A stretch of DNA of 64,000 bases, from positions 18,556-82,555 of the forward strand of contig PMUK01000204.1 in NCBI GenBank assembly GCA_003166915.1, in the 5' to 3' direction. This DNA is from Candidatus Cybelea palsarum (GTDB lineage Bacteria > Vulcanimicrobiota > Vulcanimicrobiia > Vulcanimicrobiales > Vulcanimicrobiaceae). How positions within the stretch are numbered: position 1 is the first letter of the stretch; every line of letters starts with the position of its first letter. The notes below the pieces were generated by a model. That model worked only from the letters and a program-made list of their open reading frames with translations, was not told where the DNA came from and searched no databases. Position numbers and translations under genes: made by a program. Below are positions 8,044 to 16,424 of this stretch, in pieces.

Positions 8044-8684
8044 CGGAACATCTCGGCGAAAACGCGGAACTCTATCCGCTGGGCCTGCTCGACGACGATG
8101 CCGTGCACGACGTCGAACGCCATATCGCACTCTGCTTCGCGTGCGCAGAGCGCGTCGCGCAGGCACAGAGCGTCGCGGCTGCGCTGGCAGCGGCGTTGCC
8201 GCAGGCCACGCCATCTCCGGCGTTGGAGCGTCGCCTGCGTGAGTCCGCACGGCCGCAGCCTGGCGCGGCTAAGGCCCGCGCGAGCATCTTTCCCTTCGGA
8301 CTCGCGGCGGCGATCGCGCTAATCTTCCTCGGTCTTGGGTGGCAAACGCTCGTTCTCCACCAACAACTGAAGGCCGACGACGTTGCACTCGTCACGATGG
8401 TCCACAGCCATTTCAACCATGTCTCCATGGCGCCGGAATCGGCAAACCCCGTCGCAGCGAAGATTCTCTATGCGCGAGACGGTTCGTGGATATACATCAT
8501 CGCCGATAAGCCCGGCGGCTCGTTGCACGCGATCGCAGAAACGGCGACGGGCACTATTGATCTCGGCGTCTTGCCCGGTACGGGCGAGACGGCGTCGCTT
8601 CTCTTGCATCCGCGCGAGCGCATTAGATCGGTGACCTTACAGCGCGCCGGCACGGACGTCGCCTCGGCTAGGCTAATGTATTAG
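8040..8684 (+). CDS. Membrane anti-sigma factor with HxxxCxxC zinc motif
   Basis: This encodes 214 residues. The N-terminal cytoplasmic domain has the zinc anti-sigma pattern (ERHIALCFACAE: His-x3-Cys-x2-Cys). A single membrane helix follows at about residues 81-100 (FPFGLAAAIALIFLGLGW). The extracytoplasmic domain resembles the RskA C-terminal region. It should sequester the sigma factor encoded just upstream (GTGA overlap) and release it on envelope signals. Confidence 0.85.
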   Translation: MTEHLGENAELYPLGLLDDDAVHDVERHIALCFACAERVAQAQSVAAALAAALPQATPSPALERRLRESARPQPGAAKARASIFPFGLAAAIALIFLGLGWQTLVLHQQLKADDVALVTMVHSHFNHVSMAPESANPVAAKILYARDGSWIYIIADKPGGSLHAIAETATGTIDLGVLPGTGETASLLLHPRERIRSVTLQRAGTDVASARLMY

Positions 8685-8697
8685 GATGGTGCTAACC

Positions 8698-8726
8698 GCG
8701 ACGAAAGTCGCATTTAGGATTTTTTC
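8698..8726 (+). terminator. Likely rho-independent terminator of sigma/anti-sigma operon
   Basis: GCGAC and GTCGC pair around a GAAA tetraloop, followed by ATTTAGGA and a run of six T. It lies 14 bases after the anti-sigma stop and before the next gene. The short stem makes it a moderate-strength call. Confidence 0.5.
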
Positions 8727-8750
8727 ATAAATGGCAGGCAGAATGCCCGA

Positions 8751-9953
8751 ATGAATCGCCTATTGATATTACCAAGCTCCTGTCTCGTATTGCTTGCGCT
8801 CTGCGCGTGCGCCGGGGCGACGACCCCGGCCGGAGGAGTTACTCCGGCTACGCATTTCACGGCCGTCCGTAACGGCGGCTCGCTCGGCCCCGTGCTGACG
8901 ACCTCCGACGGAGGCCAGATCTTCGGCTTCGACATCGATCAGAACGGAAACGACGGCGTTCTCGCTTCGGCAGGCAGCCAAATCTCCGTGCAGACGTTCG
9001 ACGAAACGACCGGCAAAATAACGAAAACCCTCGGCGCGATTACCGGGAAGAAGGTCGGAAAGGGCGACGATTACGTTGCCGACGGCATCTTTGCCGGCGA
9101 CGTCGGGCTCGTGGATTTTCAAAAGGCTGGGATACCCGGCCAGACGCCGACAAAAGACATGTACCACCTCTTGAATCCGGTGACGAAAAACCACCTCAAT
9201 GGCAAGTGGGTTCCACCGCTTAAACTCTTTAACGTCGTCGAGTGGGCGCCAAATCAAAGTATGGACACTAGCGTCGTGTTTGGATACCAGCGCGAAGGAT
9301 CCGATCCGTTGGACCTCATCGTCTCCGACGTCGGTAAGAATACGTTCGGTAAAGTCATCGGTCTAAACGAGACCGACTTCGCACTGGGCACGCAGCCGCA
9401 ACTGGCGGAGGATACCGTCAACAATCTCGCGGTGATGGCGACCTCGCCAAGCTTCGGCGCGGCCGGCGGACCGCCGCCGGTCATTTGGTCGATCGATCTC
9501 AAGTCCGGCAAGATGATGCATTTCTCCGGTGTTAACTGTCCCGGCTCGGTCGGGTGCGGCTACGCCAACGGCATCGGCTACGACTCGAGCACCGGCATTG
9601 CGTGCACGACCACCGAGCTGGATGCCGGTGTGGAGTTCTACAGCGTGGCCAAGCAGACGGGAATTCGCGTGCACCTGCCCGGCAACGCCGGCCAGCTCAA
9701 TGCAGGCGACTTCGTCGCGAACGACGCGGTCAACGGACTCTTTCTCGTCGCCCAGCCCGTCTCGAGTACGTCGGGTTCGGGCAGCAGCATCCAGGTCTAT
9801 AACGAGAGCGGAACGCTCGAAGAGTCCATCAATGGCTTCAGTTTCTCCGACGCCAGTAGCGTCATTCCGGTGCGCATCTCCATCAACCCCACATCACGCA
9901 CCGGCTGGGTAAATGGGCCGCAGGCCGACCAGCTCCAGGAGTTCTCTTACTAG
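8751..9953 (+). CDS. Secreted lipoprotein, propeller-like, unknown function
   Basis: This encodes 400 residues starting with a lipoprotein signal (LLILPSSCLVLLALCAC). Repeated elements such as GQIFGFDIDQNGNDGVLAS and NGIGYDSSTGIACTTTELD suggest a beta-propeller with about one blade per 50 residues. It lies 66 bases behind the sigma/anti-sigma pair with a probable terminator between. It may belong to the sigma regulon, but that is inference. It is less repetitive than the lipoproteins at 1-1745 and has no recognisable catalytic residues. Confidence 0.75.
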   Translation: MNRLLILPSSCLVLLALCACAGATTPAGGVTPATHFTAVRNGGSLGPVLTTSDGGQIFGFDIDQNGNDGVLASAGSQISVQTFDETTGKITKTLGAITGKKVGKGDDYVADGIFAGDVGLVDFQKAGIPGQTPTKDMYHLLNPVTKNHLNGKWVPPLKLFNVVEWAPNQSMDTSVVFGYQREGSDPLDLIVSDVGKNTFGKVIGLNETDFALGTQPQLAEDTVNNLAVMATSPSFGAAGGPPPVIWSIDLKSGKMMHFSGVNCPGSVGCGYANGIGYDSSTGIACTTTELDAGVEFYSVAKQTGIRVHLPGNAGQLNAGDFVANDAVNGLFLVAQPVSSTSGSGSSIQVYNESGTLEESINGFSFSDASSVIPVRISINPTSRTGWVNGPQADQLQEFSY

Positions 9954-10016
9954 GTATTCTCGAGGCTGCGCGCCGTCGGGAATCCGGTGGTCGCGCGGCT
10001 GACGGAGAAAGTTTCC

Positions 10017-10574
10017 TTAGGCCGTGACGTTTTGTGCAAGCACGGCCTCGACGTTTAACTCGATGCGAACCTCGTCGCCGACGACAACGCCCCCGGTCTC
10101 GAGCGCGGTGTTCCAAGTCAGGCCAAAGTCCTTGCGGTTAATCGTGCCATGCGCGGCGTAGCCGACACGCACACCGCCCCATGGATCGCTGGCGCGTCCT
10201 TCGAAGCTTCCGTTCAACCTCACGTCGCGCGTGACGCCGTGGATCGTTAGCTTGCCGTCCACCGTAAACCGCTCCGGCGTCCCTTCGATTCGTTCGCTTT
10301 CGAACGTTAGGTGCGGATACTTCTCGACTTCGAAGAAGTCGGCGGAACGCAGGTGGGCGTCACGTTGCTCTTCCCGAGTGTCGATGGAGCTGGCGTCGAT
10401 GGTGGCGGTAATCGCCATCGGAAGATCGCTGCGGGGCGCTAGCTCGATTTGCCCGTCAAACGCGGTGAAGCGGCCGCGCACTTTTGTGATCATGAGGTGG
10501 CGAACCACGAATTCGACGGTTGTGTGGGCGCGGTCGAGTGTGTAGATGGTATTCTCTTGCACTTGGGCGGTCAT
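10017..10574 (-). CDS. YceI-family lipid-binding-like protein (cytoplasmic form)
   Basis: This encodes 185 residues spanning the whole YceI domain (YTLDRAHTTVEFVVRHLMIT; HLRSADFFEVEKYPHLTFES; LTIHGVTRDVRL). The family forms an extended lipocalin-like barrel that binds isoprenoid or other amphipathic ligands. This member has no signal peptide, so it should stay in the cytoplasm. It is transcribed divergently from a truncated TetR gene, the arrangement expected of a regulator and its target. Confidence 0.9.
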   Translation of the reverse strand: MTAQVQENTIYTLDRAHTTVEFVVRHLMITKVRGRFTAFDGQIELAPRSDLPMAITATIDASSIDTREEQRDAHLRSADFFEVEKYPHLTFESERIEGTPERFTVDGKLTIHGVTRDVRLNGSFEGRASDPWGGVRVGYAAHGTINRKDFGLTWNTALETGGVVVGDEVRIELNVEAVLAQNVTA

Positions 10575-10593
10575 CGTTTCTCCTTTGCGGCCG

Positions 10594-10623
10594 TTGCTGC
10601 TTTAGCGACATCTGTTGTATAAT
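10594..10623 (+). promoter_or_regulatory. Sigma70-like promoter for the truncated TetR gene
   Basis: TTGCTG (10594-10599) and TATAAT (10618-10623) are separated by 18 bases on the plus strand, 92 bases before the ATG at 10716. The -10 box is perfect and the -35 box is partial. It sits in the divergent gap shared with the YceI gene. Confidence 0.5.
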
Positions 10624-10715
10624 CGTCCAGTGTCGCGTATCGTACGACTGTTGTGTGCCTCGGTCAACCGACAAATCGGCGAAAGTGTCGCTTTTCCGAC
10701 GAGAAGGAGAAACTG

Positions 10716-10910
10716 ATGGTTAACGGCGTTGCCGATCGCCCGCCGCGCGTGGATCGGCGCGTGATGCGAACGCGCAAGCTGATCGGCGACTCGCTCACGT
10801 CTCTGCTCGCGGGAAAGAGCTTCGAATCAATTAGCGTGCAAGACATCGCCGGGCGGGCGACCACTCGCGGTTGCGAAAACCAGCAACGTTGCCTCGAGGC
10901 CAGCTTATAG
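10716..10910 (+). pseudogene. Truncated TetR-family regulator (N-terminal HTH only)
   Basis: An ATG after AAGGAG opens a 64-codon frame. It matches the start of TetR regulators (RRVMRTRKLIGDSLTSLL, then FESISVQDIAGRAT). The match stops exactly where the recognition helix should begin, and unrelated residues lead to a stop. The ligand-binding domain (about 130 residues) is absent. A good ribosome binding site and promoter remain, so the loss is probably recent. The gene downstream starts 115 bases later. Confidence 0.75.
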
Positions 10911-10946
10911 GCGTCCCTCGACCCGAACGCAGGCGTTTCGGAGCTT

Positions 10947-10962
10947 AGACGCACAAGCGTCT
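10947..10962 (+). terminator. Small hairpin after truncated TetR gene
   Basis: AGACGC and GCGTCT form a perfect 6-bp stem with an ACAA loop, 37 bases past the stop. There is no T run, so termination activity is uncertain. Confidence 0.3.
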
Positions 10963-11025
10963 TCCAGCTGCCAATCCACTAACTTCCAGCTCTGAAATCT
11001 GCGACATAAGATCGGAGGAGACATC

Positions 11026-11601
11026 ATGCCGGATAACGGCGGCGTCATCGGGGTATCGGACCACGGCGGCTGGGCGGTGCTAGTGACGGTGGCGCGCGAT
11101 GGGACGCTGCTCGACCGCCGCCGCGTAGAGCTTGTGGACGAGTACCTGCCGGCGCTCCCCCATCACCACCAAGGCCAGGGGCTCCCGATGGACGAGGCCG
11201 TCGCTTTGGTAGAGCGCGTGCGTGTTTCGGCGGAGAGGCAGGCAGTGCTCGCGCTCGACGCCGTTGCGATGGCCGTGCCTGGTATCCTCGGCGTCGCCCT
11301 TCGTAACTGCCCAGAGCTTCCGCCTACCATTGCCGAACGAATCAAAGACTACCGTGCACGGAACCTCGCCGACTGGGTAATGTACCGCAAGGCCCTGGCC
11401 GCCGCCGCCGCCACGCGTGGTTGGCCCGTCCACTGGTACGACGCCAAGAAAGTATTGGGCGCGGCGAGCCACGCGTTGCGCGTCGAGAACTTCGACGCGC
11501 ACTTTCTCCATATGCGAAGGGCCGTCGGGCCGCCATGGAACAAAGATCACAAGCTCGCAATGGCGGCGGCCATAGTCACGGCAAAGGCGTTTGTGGATTG
11601 A
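11026..11601 (+). CDS. Conserved hypothetical protein, possible RNase H-like fold
   Basis: This encodes 191 residues with no signal peptide or membrane segment. GGAGGAG lies just before the ATG. The opening GVIGVSDHGGWAVLVTVARD followed by LLDRRRVELVD looks like the first beta-hairpin of an RNase H/actin-like fold. HWYDAKKVLG and PPWNKDHKLAMAAAI near the C terminus could supply charged residues. I do not recognise a named family and assign no function. Its stop directly adjoins the start of the PDZ-membrane protein. Confidence 0.65.
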   Translation: MPDNGGVIGVSDHGGWAVLVTVARDGTLLDRRRVELVDEYLPALPHHHQGQGLPMDEAVALVERVRVSAERQAVLALDAVAMAVPGILGVALRNCPELPPTIAERIKDYRARNLADWVMYRKALAAAAATRGWPVHWYDAKKVLGAASHALRVENFDAHFLHMRRAVGPPWNKDHKLAMAAAIVTAKAFVD

Positions 11602-13419
11602 GTGGCGGGACCTAGAACGGTAATCTCGAGACGGGTTGCATGGCGTCCCGTGCTTCTCACGATCTGCGCGCTCGCAGCGCTCGCCCAGGTAACGGATGTG
11701 CTTGACGCGACCGGAATGGGCGGCGCTCCGCCCTGGCAGGGCTCGTGGGGAGCCAACACCAGCGCCTCTTCGAAACCGTTTAATCTCGCGGTTGTGTCTG
11801 TCGATCCCAGCGGATCGGCTGCCCGCGCCGGCCTTCGTCGAGGCGATCTCATTGACATCCGTCCGAACACCCTTATCGAGCGTTACTTCCTTTTCGAAGC
11901 GCCGGTCAATGGACGAGCTTTCAATCTTTCGGTGCACAGCGGTGCGCTGCAAAAAGAGCTTACGGTCATTCCGCGCGCGTCAATACTTACGTGGAAATTC
12001 TGGCTCTTCACATTCGCAGTTCTCTGGCTGCTGCTGTTTGCAACTCTGATTGCGTGGCGTGGCGCCGATCTACGCCAGACGCGACTGTTATCGCTGTGGA
12101 TCGCGACCTTTGTTTTTACAGGCGCCTTGATCGGTTTCGCTACGCCCTGGGCTTGGGTGTATGTCCTCCAGAGCATCTCCGTGAGCGTAGTTGGCCCGTT
12201 GTCGGTCGCGTTGTTGGCGGCGTTCGCAAGCGGTTTCGCCCAGCCGCTCTCGCGGCCTCGTCGTCTCACACAATGGCTGTGTTACACGTTCCTCGCGATC
12301 TTCACCGCGATCTCTTTAGTTGGGACAGCCGGAGTTATCACGCTTCGGTTCAACCCGCTTCCGTTCGTCGAAGGGAACGCAGGGTTAGTTTTTGTTGCGG
12401 CGGCTGTCCTCATGGCAACGCTCTGCGGTCTCCTAGCAATCGCCGCCTCGCGCGGTGTCGAGCGTCAGCGAGCGGTATGGACGCTGGTACCACTTGCAGC
12501 CTTTTTTTGCTTCTTCATCCTAGGCTTGATCGCAACCTCGTCGTCATCGTACGCCGACACGATTGTCGTGGGCCTTGTGAGCACTCTGGTGTTGCTCACG
12601 ACACCAGTTGCCCTGACGTACGCGGCACTGAGCCGTCGGCTGATCGACGTCGGCTTCTTCTTGAACCGTGCCGCCGTCTTCACGATAGTTTCGGCAATCG
12701 TGATCGGCGCATTCATTCTGGCCGAATGGGCTGCAAGTGCCTGGCTCGCCAGCACCACCCACACGACCAGCGCCTTCATCGGCATGGTCGTTGCGCTCGG
12801 TCTCGGCATCTCGCTGCGGTACATTCACAGATACGTCGAGCGTTTCGTCGATGGTGTGCTTTTCCGCAAGCGGCACGAGGATGAGTCGGCGTTACGCCGC
12901 TTCGCGCACGAGGCGTCCTGTATTTCCGACCGATCCACCCTACTGGATCGGGCCGTGCAGACGGTCAAGGAGCACGCAAGCGCCGACGACGCGGCGATCC
13001 TAGTTCGCGACGGCACGGCGTCTTACGCTTTCGCCACTGATGGCCAGCAGGCGGAGGTCAGCGAAAACGATCCGGGCATTCTCGCGCTTCGTGCGTGGAA
13101 CAATCCGATCGACCTGCATGCGTTTTCTGATTCGCAGTTACGCGGCGAGTTTGCGTTCCCCATGATCTCACGTGGCGACCTTGTCGGCGTGCTCATCTGT
13201 GGGGCCAAGCGCGACGGAGAAGCGTATGCTCCCGATGAATCGGAGGCATTGCAAGCTCTCGCGCATGGGGTGGGGACGGCGCTAGACACCCTGTCGAGCC
13301 AAAGCAATGGTGTGATGGAGTCGATACGAGAGACGCAAGCGCTGATGCTGCAAGAGCTTCAGCGGCTTCCGGGTGCGATTGTGAGCGCGCTGCGCGAAAA
13401 GAGCGAAGAGGATAGCTAG
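11602..13419 (+). CDS. PDZ - multi-membrane-span - GAF-like sensor protein
   Basis: This encodes 605 residues from a GTG that touches the upstream stop. The order is an N-terminal membrane helix, then a PDZ domain at about residues 50-125 (VVSVDPSGSAARAGLRRGDL). About seven to nine membrane helices follow between 130 and 405, ending with RRLIDVGFFLNRAAVF. A soluble GAF-like region lies at about 430-575 (LDRAVQTVKEHASADDAAIL; EFAFPMISRGDLVGVLICG). No histidine kinase, HAMP or cyclase module follows, so the output is unclear. A paralogue with the same architecture is at 21874. Confidence 0.75.
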   Translation: MAGPRTVISRRVAWRPVLLTICALAALAQVTDVLDATGMGGAPPWQGSWGANTSASSKPFNLAVVSVDPSGSAARAGLRRGDLIDIRPNTLIERYFLFEAPVNGRAFNLSVHSGALQKELTVIPRASILTWKFWLFTFAVLWLLLFATLIAWRGADLRQTRLLSLWIATFVFTGALIGFATPWAWVYVLQSISVSVVGPLSVALLAAFASGFAQPLSRPRRLTQWLCYTFLAIFTAISLVGTAGVITLRFNPLPFVEGNAGLVFVAAAVLMATLCGLLAIAASRGVERQRAVWTLVPLAAFFCFFILGLIATSSSSYADTIVVGLVSTLVLLTTPVALTYAALSRRLIDVGFFLNRAAVFTIVSAIVIGAFILAEWAASAWLASTTHTTSAFIGMVVALGLGISLRYIHRYVERFVDGVLFRKRHEDESALRRFAHEASCISDRSTLLDRAVQTVKEHASADDAAILVRDGTASYAFATDGQQAEVSENDPGILALRAWNNPIDLHAFSDSQLRGEFAFPMISRGDLVGVLICGAKRDGEAYAPDESEALQALAHGVGTALDTLSSQSNGVMESIRETQALMLQELQRLPGAIVSALREKSEEDS

Positions 13420-13577
13420 GTCGCCCGATCCCCTCCCGTCGCATATTGCAATGCTCGTAGTCGCGGGATCGGCGGAACTCCGAGCGCCGCCTCAAGCCTG
13501 TGAGCGTAACGATTCCGCGCGCAACGGCACGCTAGAGCACCTAACCTTTCATCACTCACACGACCGGAGGCACTACA

Positions 13578-14432
13578 ATGAGTTTCGTTACTACCAACGA
13601 CGGCACGGAGATTTACTACAAAGACTGGGGATCTGGCGCACCGATCGTTTTCAGCCACGGTTGGCCGCTATCTGCAGATGACTGGGACACGCAAATGATG
13701 TTCTTTCTCAATCGCGGCTATCGCGTCATAGCGCATGACCGCCGCGGTCACGGGCGTTCATCGCAAACAACCGATGGCCACGACATGGATCACTATGCCG
13801 ACGACCTTGCGACCCTAACGGCGCATCTCGATCTGAAGAACGCCGTTCATGTCGGCCATTCGACCGGAGGAGGCGAGGTAGTCCGTTATCTGGCACGTCA
13901 TGGCGAGAGTCGCGTGGCGAAGGCGGTACTTATCAGCGCGGTGCCGCCGCTTATGGTCAAGACGGTGGCCAACCCCGGAGGCCTCCCCAAGGAAGTGTTC
14001 GATGGATTCCAAGCTCAGGTCGCGGCACATCGCTCCGAGTTCTATCGGGATTTGGCGGCCGGGCCGTTCTACGGCTTCAACCGGCCCGGCGTAAAAGCAT
14101 CGGAGGCGATCATCGAGAACTGGTGGCGCCAGGGCATGATGGGCGGCGCGAAGGCGCACTATGATGGCATCGTCGCCTTCTCCCAAACCGATTTCACCGA
14201 CGATCTCAAGAAAATCACGGTACCAGTGCTTGTGATGCACGGTGACGACGATCAGATCGTTCCGTACGCCGATGCCGGACCGTTGTCGGCAAAGCTGCTG
14301 AAGAACGCGACGCTGAAGACCTACAAAGGTTTCCCGCACGGCATGCCCACGACACAAGCCGACACGATCAATGCCGACCTGTTGGAATTTATCAGCTCCA
14401 ATCGGCCAACATCGTCTGACGCGTCCGAATGA
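13578..14432 (+). CDS. Alpha/beta hydrolase, non-heme chloroperoxidase-like
   Basis: This encodes 284 residues. The nucleophile elbow is GHSTGGGE (Ser), the acid is in HGDDDQIVP (Asp) and the catalytic His is in FPHGM, all correctly ordered. The oxyanion-hole HGW motif is in [12 protein letters not shown]. The overall match is to cofactor-free haloperoxidase/esterase enzymes. These hydrolyse esters and can carry out perhydrolysis; the physiological substrate is unknown. CCGGAGG lies before the ATG. Cytoplasmic. Confidence 0.88.
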   Translation: MSFVTTNDGTEIYYKDWGSGAPIVFSHGWPLSADDWDTQMMFFLNRGYRVIAHDRRGHGRSSQTTDGHDMDHYADDLATLTAHLDLKNAVHVGHSTGGGEVVRYLARHGESRVAKAVLISAVPPLMVKTVANPGGLPKEVFDGFQAQVAAHRSEFYRDLAAGPFYGFNRPGVKASEAIIENWWRQGMMGGAKAHYDGIVAFSQTDFTDDLKKITVPVLVMHGDDDQIVPYADAGPLSAKLLKNATLKTYKGFPHGMPTTQADTINADLLEFISSNRPTSSDASE

Positions 14433-14449
14433 ACCGTGTCGGTTCGCAC

Positions 14450-14821
14450 GCGCGTGTTCTAATGGGGTCGTCGAGCCGCCGGGAAAGATCGTGAGGCTGC
14501 CTGTGCGCGCGCTATCGACGCTGCCGACCACCGGGCACGCGAGAAAATCCACGCCGCGTTCCCCCGCAGCATGCGCCAGCGTTTGATACATCTGCGGCGA
14601 GAGCGTCGAGGATTTAACGATTAACTGACCTTCACTCGCTGATGGAATGATCCGGTCGAGCGTGATCTCGCGTGCAACCGCATAGTCCCAGAGCATCGCG
14701 ACGACCGCATCTACGCCAGCGATTAATGCTTCGGGAGTCTCGCAGACGATGGCGCCGGCGGCGAGTTCCGTGCAATCGCGCTTCCCATTTTACCTAACCC
14801 GGCGATTCCGACGTTCTTCAT
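14450..14821 (-). pseudogene. Broken 3-hydroxyisobutyrate-dehydrogenase-like gene
   Basis: The ATG overlaps the stop of the aldo/keto reductase (ATGA) and opens a perfect Rossmann start (MKNVGIAGLGKMGSAIAR). It then changes frame after about 18 codons. The other frame continues the family (CETPEALIAGVDAVVAMLWD; EGQLIVKSSTLSPQMYQTLA; FLACPVVGSVDSARTGSL). Compared with the usual protein, an internal piece of roughly 25 residues is missing, and everything after about residue 130 is lost at FPGG. A full-length relative is present at 28057-28941. Confidence 0.75.
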
Positions 14822-15810
14822 TCGCGGGCTGGGTCCGGAGGCGCCATGAACTCAGGACCGACGGGATCGACGACCTCGTCGGAAACGATCCTCAGAATCT
14901 CCGAACGCGTCTGCGCGTCGAGCGTAAATCCAAAGGCGCCGTCAACGGGGTCGAGTTGTGCGGGTCTGCGCGCACCCCAAAGCGCCACGCCGACGCCGGG
15001 CGTATCCAATACCCATCGAAGCGCGAGGTGGATCACGCGCCGCCCGAAGCGCTCGCGCGCGAAAACGTCAAGCCGGTCGACGGCACGAAGGTATTGCGCG
15101 AAACGCGGCGGACGAAACTTCGGATCGACACTGCGCAAGTCGTCGGAACCAAAGGTGGTCTTCTCGCTCATCGTTCCGCTCAATAGGCCGCGGCAAATCG
15201 CGCCATACGTCAATGCCGTCAAACCGTGTTCGCGCGCGAACGGAAGTGCGTCGAGCTCGGCGCCGCGCTCGAAGAGATTATACGGCGGCTGAACGACGTG
15301 CAGCGGCGCGTACTTCAAGAATTCCAGCATCTGCCGCGACGTGAAGTTGCTCACGCCAATGGCCTTAATTTTGCCGCTCCTGTGGAGCTCGGCCAACGCG
15401 CTCGCGGTCTCTTCCATTGGAACGTTCGGGTCGGGCCAATGGACCTGATAGATGTCGATGTAGTCGGTACGTAGACGCCGAAGCGAGTCTTCGATCTCCC
15501 TGCGAATGCGTGCCGCCGACGCGTTGCGCGACGGATCACCCCGCTCGTCCCATTCGAGCCCCACCTTCGTCGCGACGACCGCTTTCTCGCGTTTGCCCGT
15601 CAGCGCTCTTCCGACAACCTCTTCGGAGTGACCCTGGCCGTACTGCGGCGCCGTGTCGATGAGCGTGATGCCGGCATCGAGCGCCCGTTCGATGGTGGCG
15701 ATCGCGGCCTCGTCGTCCGGGCCACCCCACATCCACCCGCCGATCGCCCACGTTCCTAAACCAATACGTGACGGTTTGAGGTCGGTCTCGCGAATAGTCG
15801 TAAATTCCAT
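14818..15810 (-). CDS. Aldo/keto reductase
   Basis: This encodes 330 residues from an ATG preceded by GAGGA. It is an (alpha/beta)8 NADPH-dependent carbonyl reductase of the YajO/Tas-like branch. The start carries RIGLGTWAIGGWMWGG. Asp and Tyr of the catalytic tetrad are in LIDTAPQYGQGHSE, the Lys in VVATKVGLEW and the His in IYQVHWPDPN. GVSNFTSRQM is the usual strand-6 signature. It overlaps a decayed dehydrogenase by 4 bases, so the two were once co-expressed. The substrate is not predictable. Confidence 0.9.
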   Translation of the reverse strand: MEFTTIRETDLKPSRIGLGTWAIGGWMWGGPDDEAAIATIERALDAGITLIDTAPQYGQGHSEEVVGRALTGKREKAVVATKVGLEWDERGDPSRNASAARIRREIEDSLRRLRTDYIDIYQVHWPDPNVPMEETASALAELHRSGKIKAIGVSNFTSRQMLEFLKYAPLHVVQPPYNLFERGAELDALPFAREHGLTALTYGAICRGLLSGTMSEKTTFGSDDLRSVDPKFRPPRFAQYLRAVDRLDVFARERFGRRVIHLALRWVLDTPGVGVALWGARRPAQLDPVDGAFGFTLDAQTRSEILRIVSDEVVDPVGPEFMAPPDPARE

Positions 15811-15866
15811 GTTTCTACATTCCTCTAGCGTTACGGGACTTGAACTTGCACCGGAGCGCCAGTACG

Positions 15867-16151
15867 TTATGAGCGATGTGGCTGCGGATGCACGCGAAGC
15901 TGTTGGCACGACGTTTCAGAAAGGTCTACGCCGTAATAGTTCGCCGCTTTTTCGATGTTGGCGAAGGCGAGCGCGCGTTCTTCATCCGAGACGCCCATGA
16001 CTTGATCGAACCGAGCGACGGCGTTGCGCACGTGCTGCGCGTCGGTCAACGGCTCCTTGCGCTCCTTCGCAAAAGCGAAGACGCTGTCGGGCAGATCGCT
16101 CTTCGCCGTAAGATTGCCGTGCTTTTCATGCGGTTCCCAAGTGGCTTTCAT
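15867..16151 (-). CDS. Small conserved protein, DUF6582-like
   Basis: This encodes about 94 residues, charged, with no signal or membrane segment. The core LPDSVFAFAKERKEPLTDAQ, HVRNAVARFDQVMGVSDEER and KAANYYGVDLSE matches the small DUF6582-type proteins. The ATG at 16151 has CGGAG at workable distance; a GTG at 16163 is possible. It lies 56 bases upstream of the aldo/keto reductase on the same strand. The family has no established function. Confidence 0.75.
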   Translation of the reverse strand: MKATWEPHEKHGNLTAKSDLPDSVFAFAKERKEPLTDAQHVRNAVARFDQVMGVSDEERALAFANIEKAANYYGVDLSETSCQQLRVHPQPHRS

Positions 16152-16424
16152 TTTTTTGATCACTCCGTTTCAAGCATGGATTAGTCGGTGCCGATGCGCT
16201 CCGCCTCCTCGGGCGTGTAACCTACCAGGGCGTAAAAAACGCTTCTTTGCTACGCGGTCGTTCTGCAGCTCGGGCGATCATGGGCATGCATCATACTGCC
16301 GGCAGTTGGCACTCGCAACACACGGCCGCATGCTTGGATTCGCGCCGCCATCCGCGTTCGCGATGGTAAAGCCGACTGCAGTTTTTCGGAAAAGCGCCGC
16401 TTGGAGAACGTCGAATGAACGGGC

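Noticed and set aside
13815-14696. Long minus-strand ORF of 293 codons opposite the alpha/beta hydrolase
   Set aside because: Only its first third (dehydrogenase remnant) is protein-like; the rest is the antisense shadow of the hydrolase, which has all catalytic motifs.
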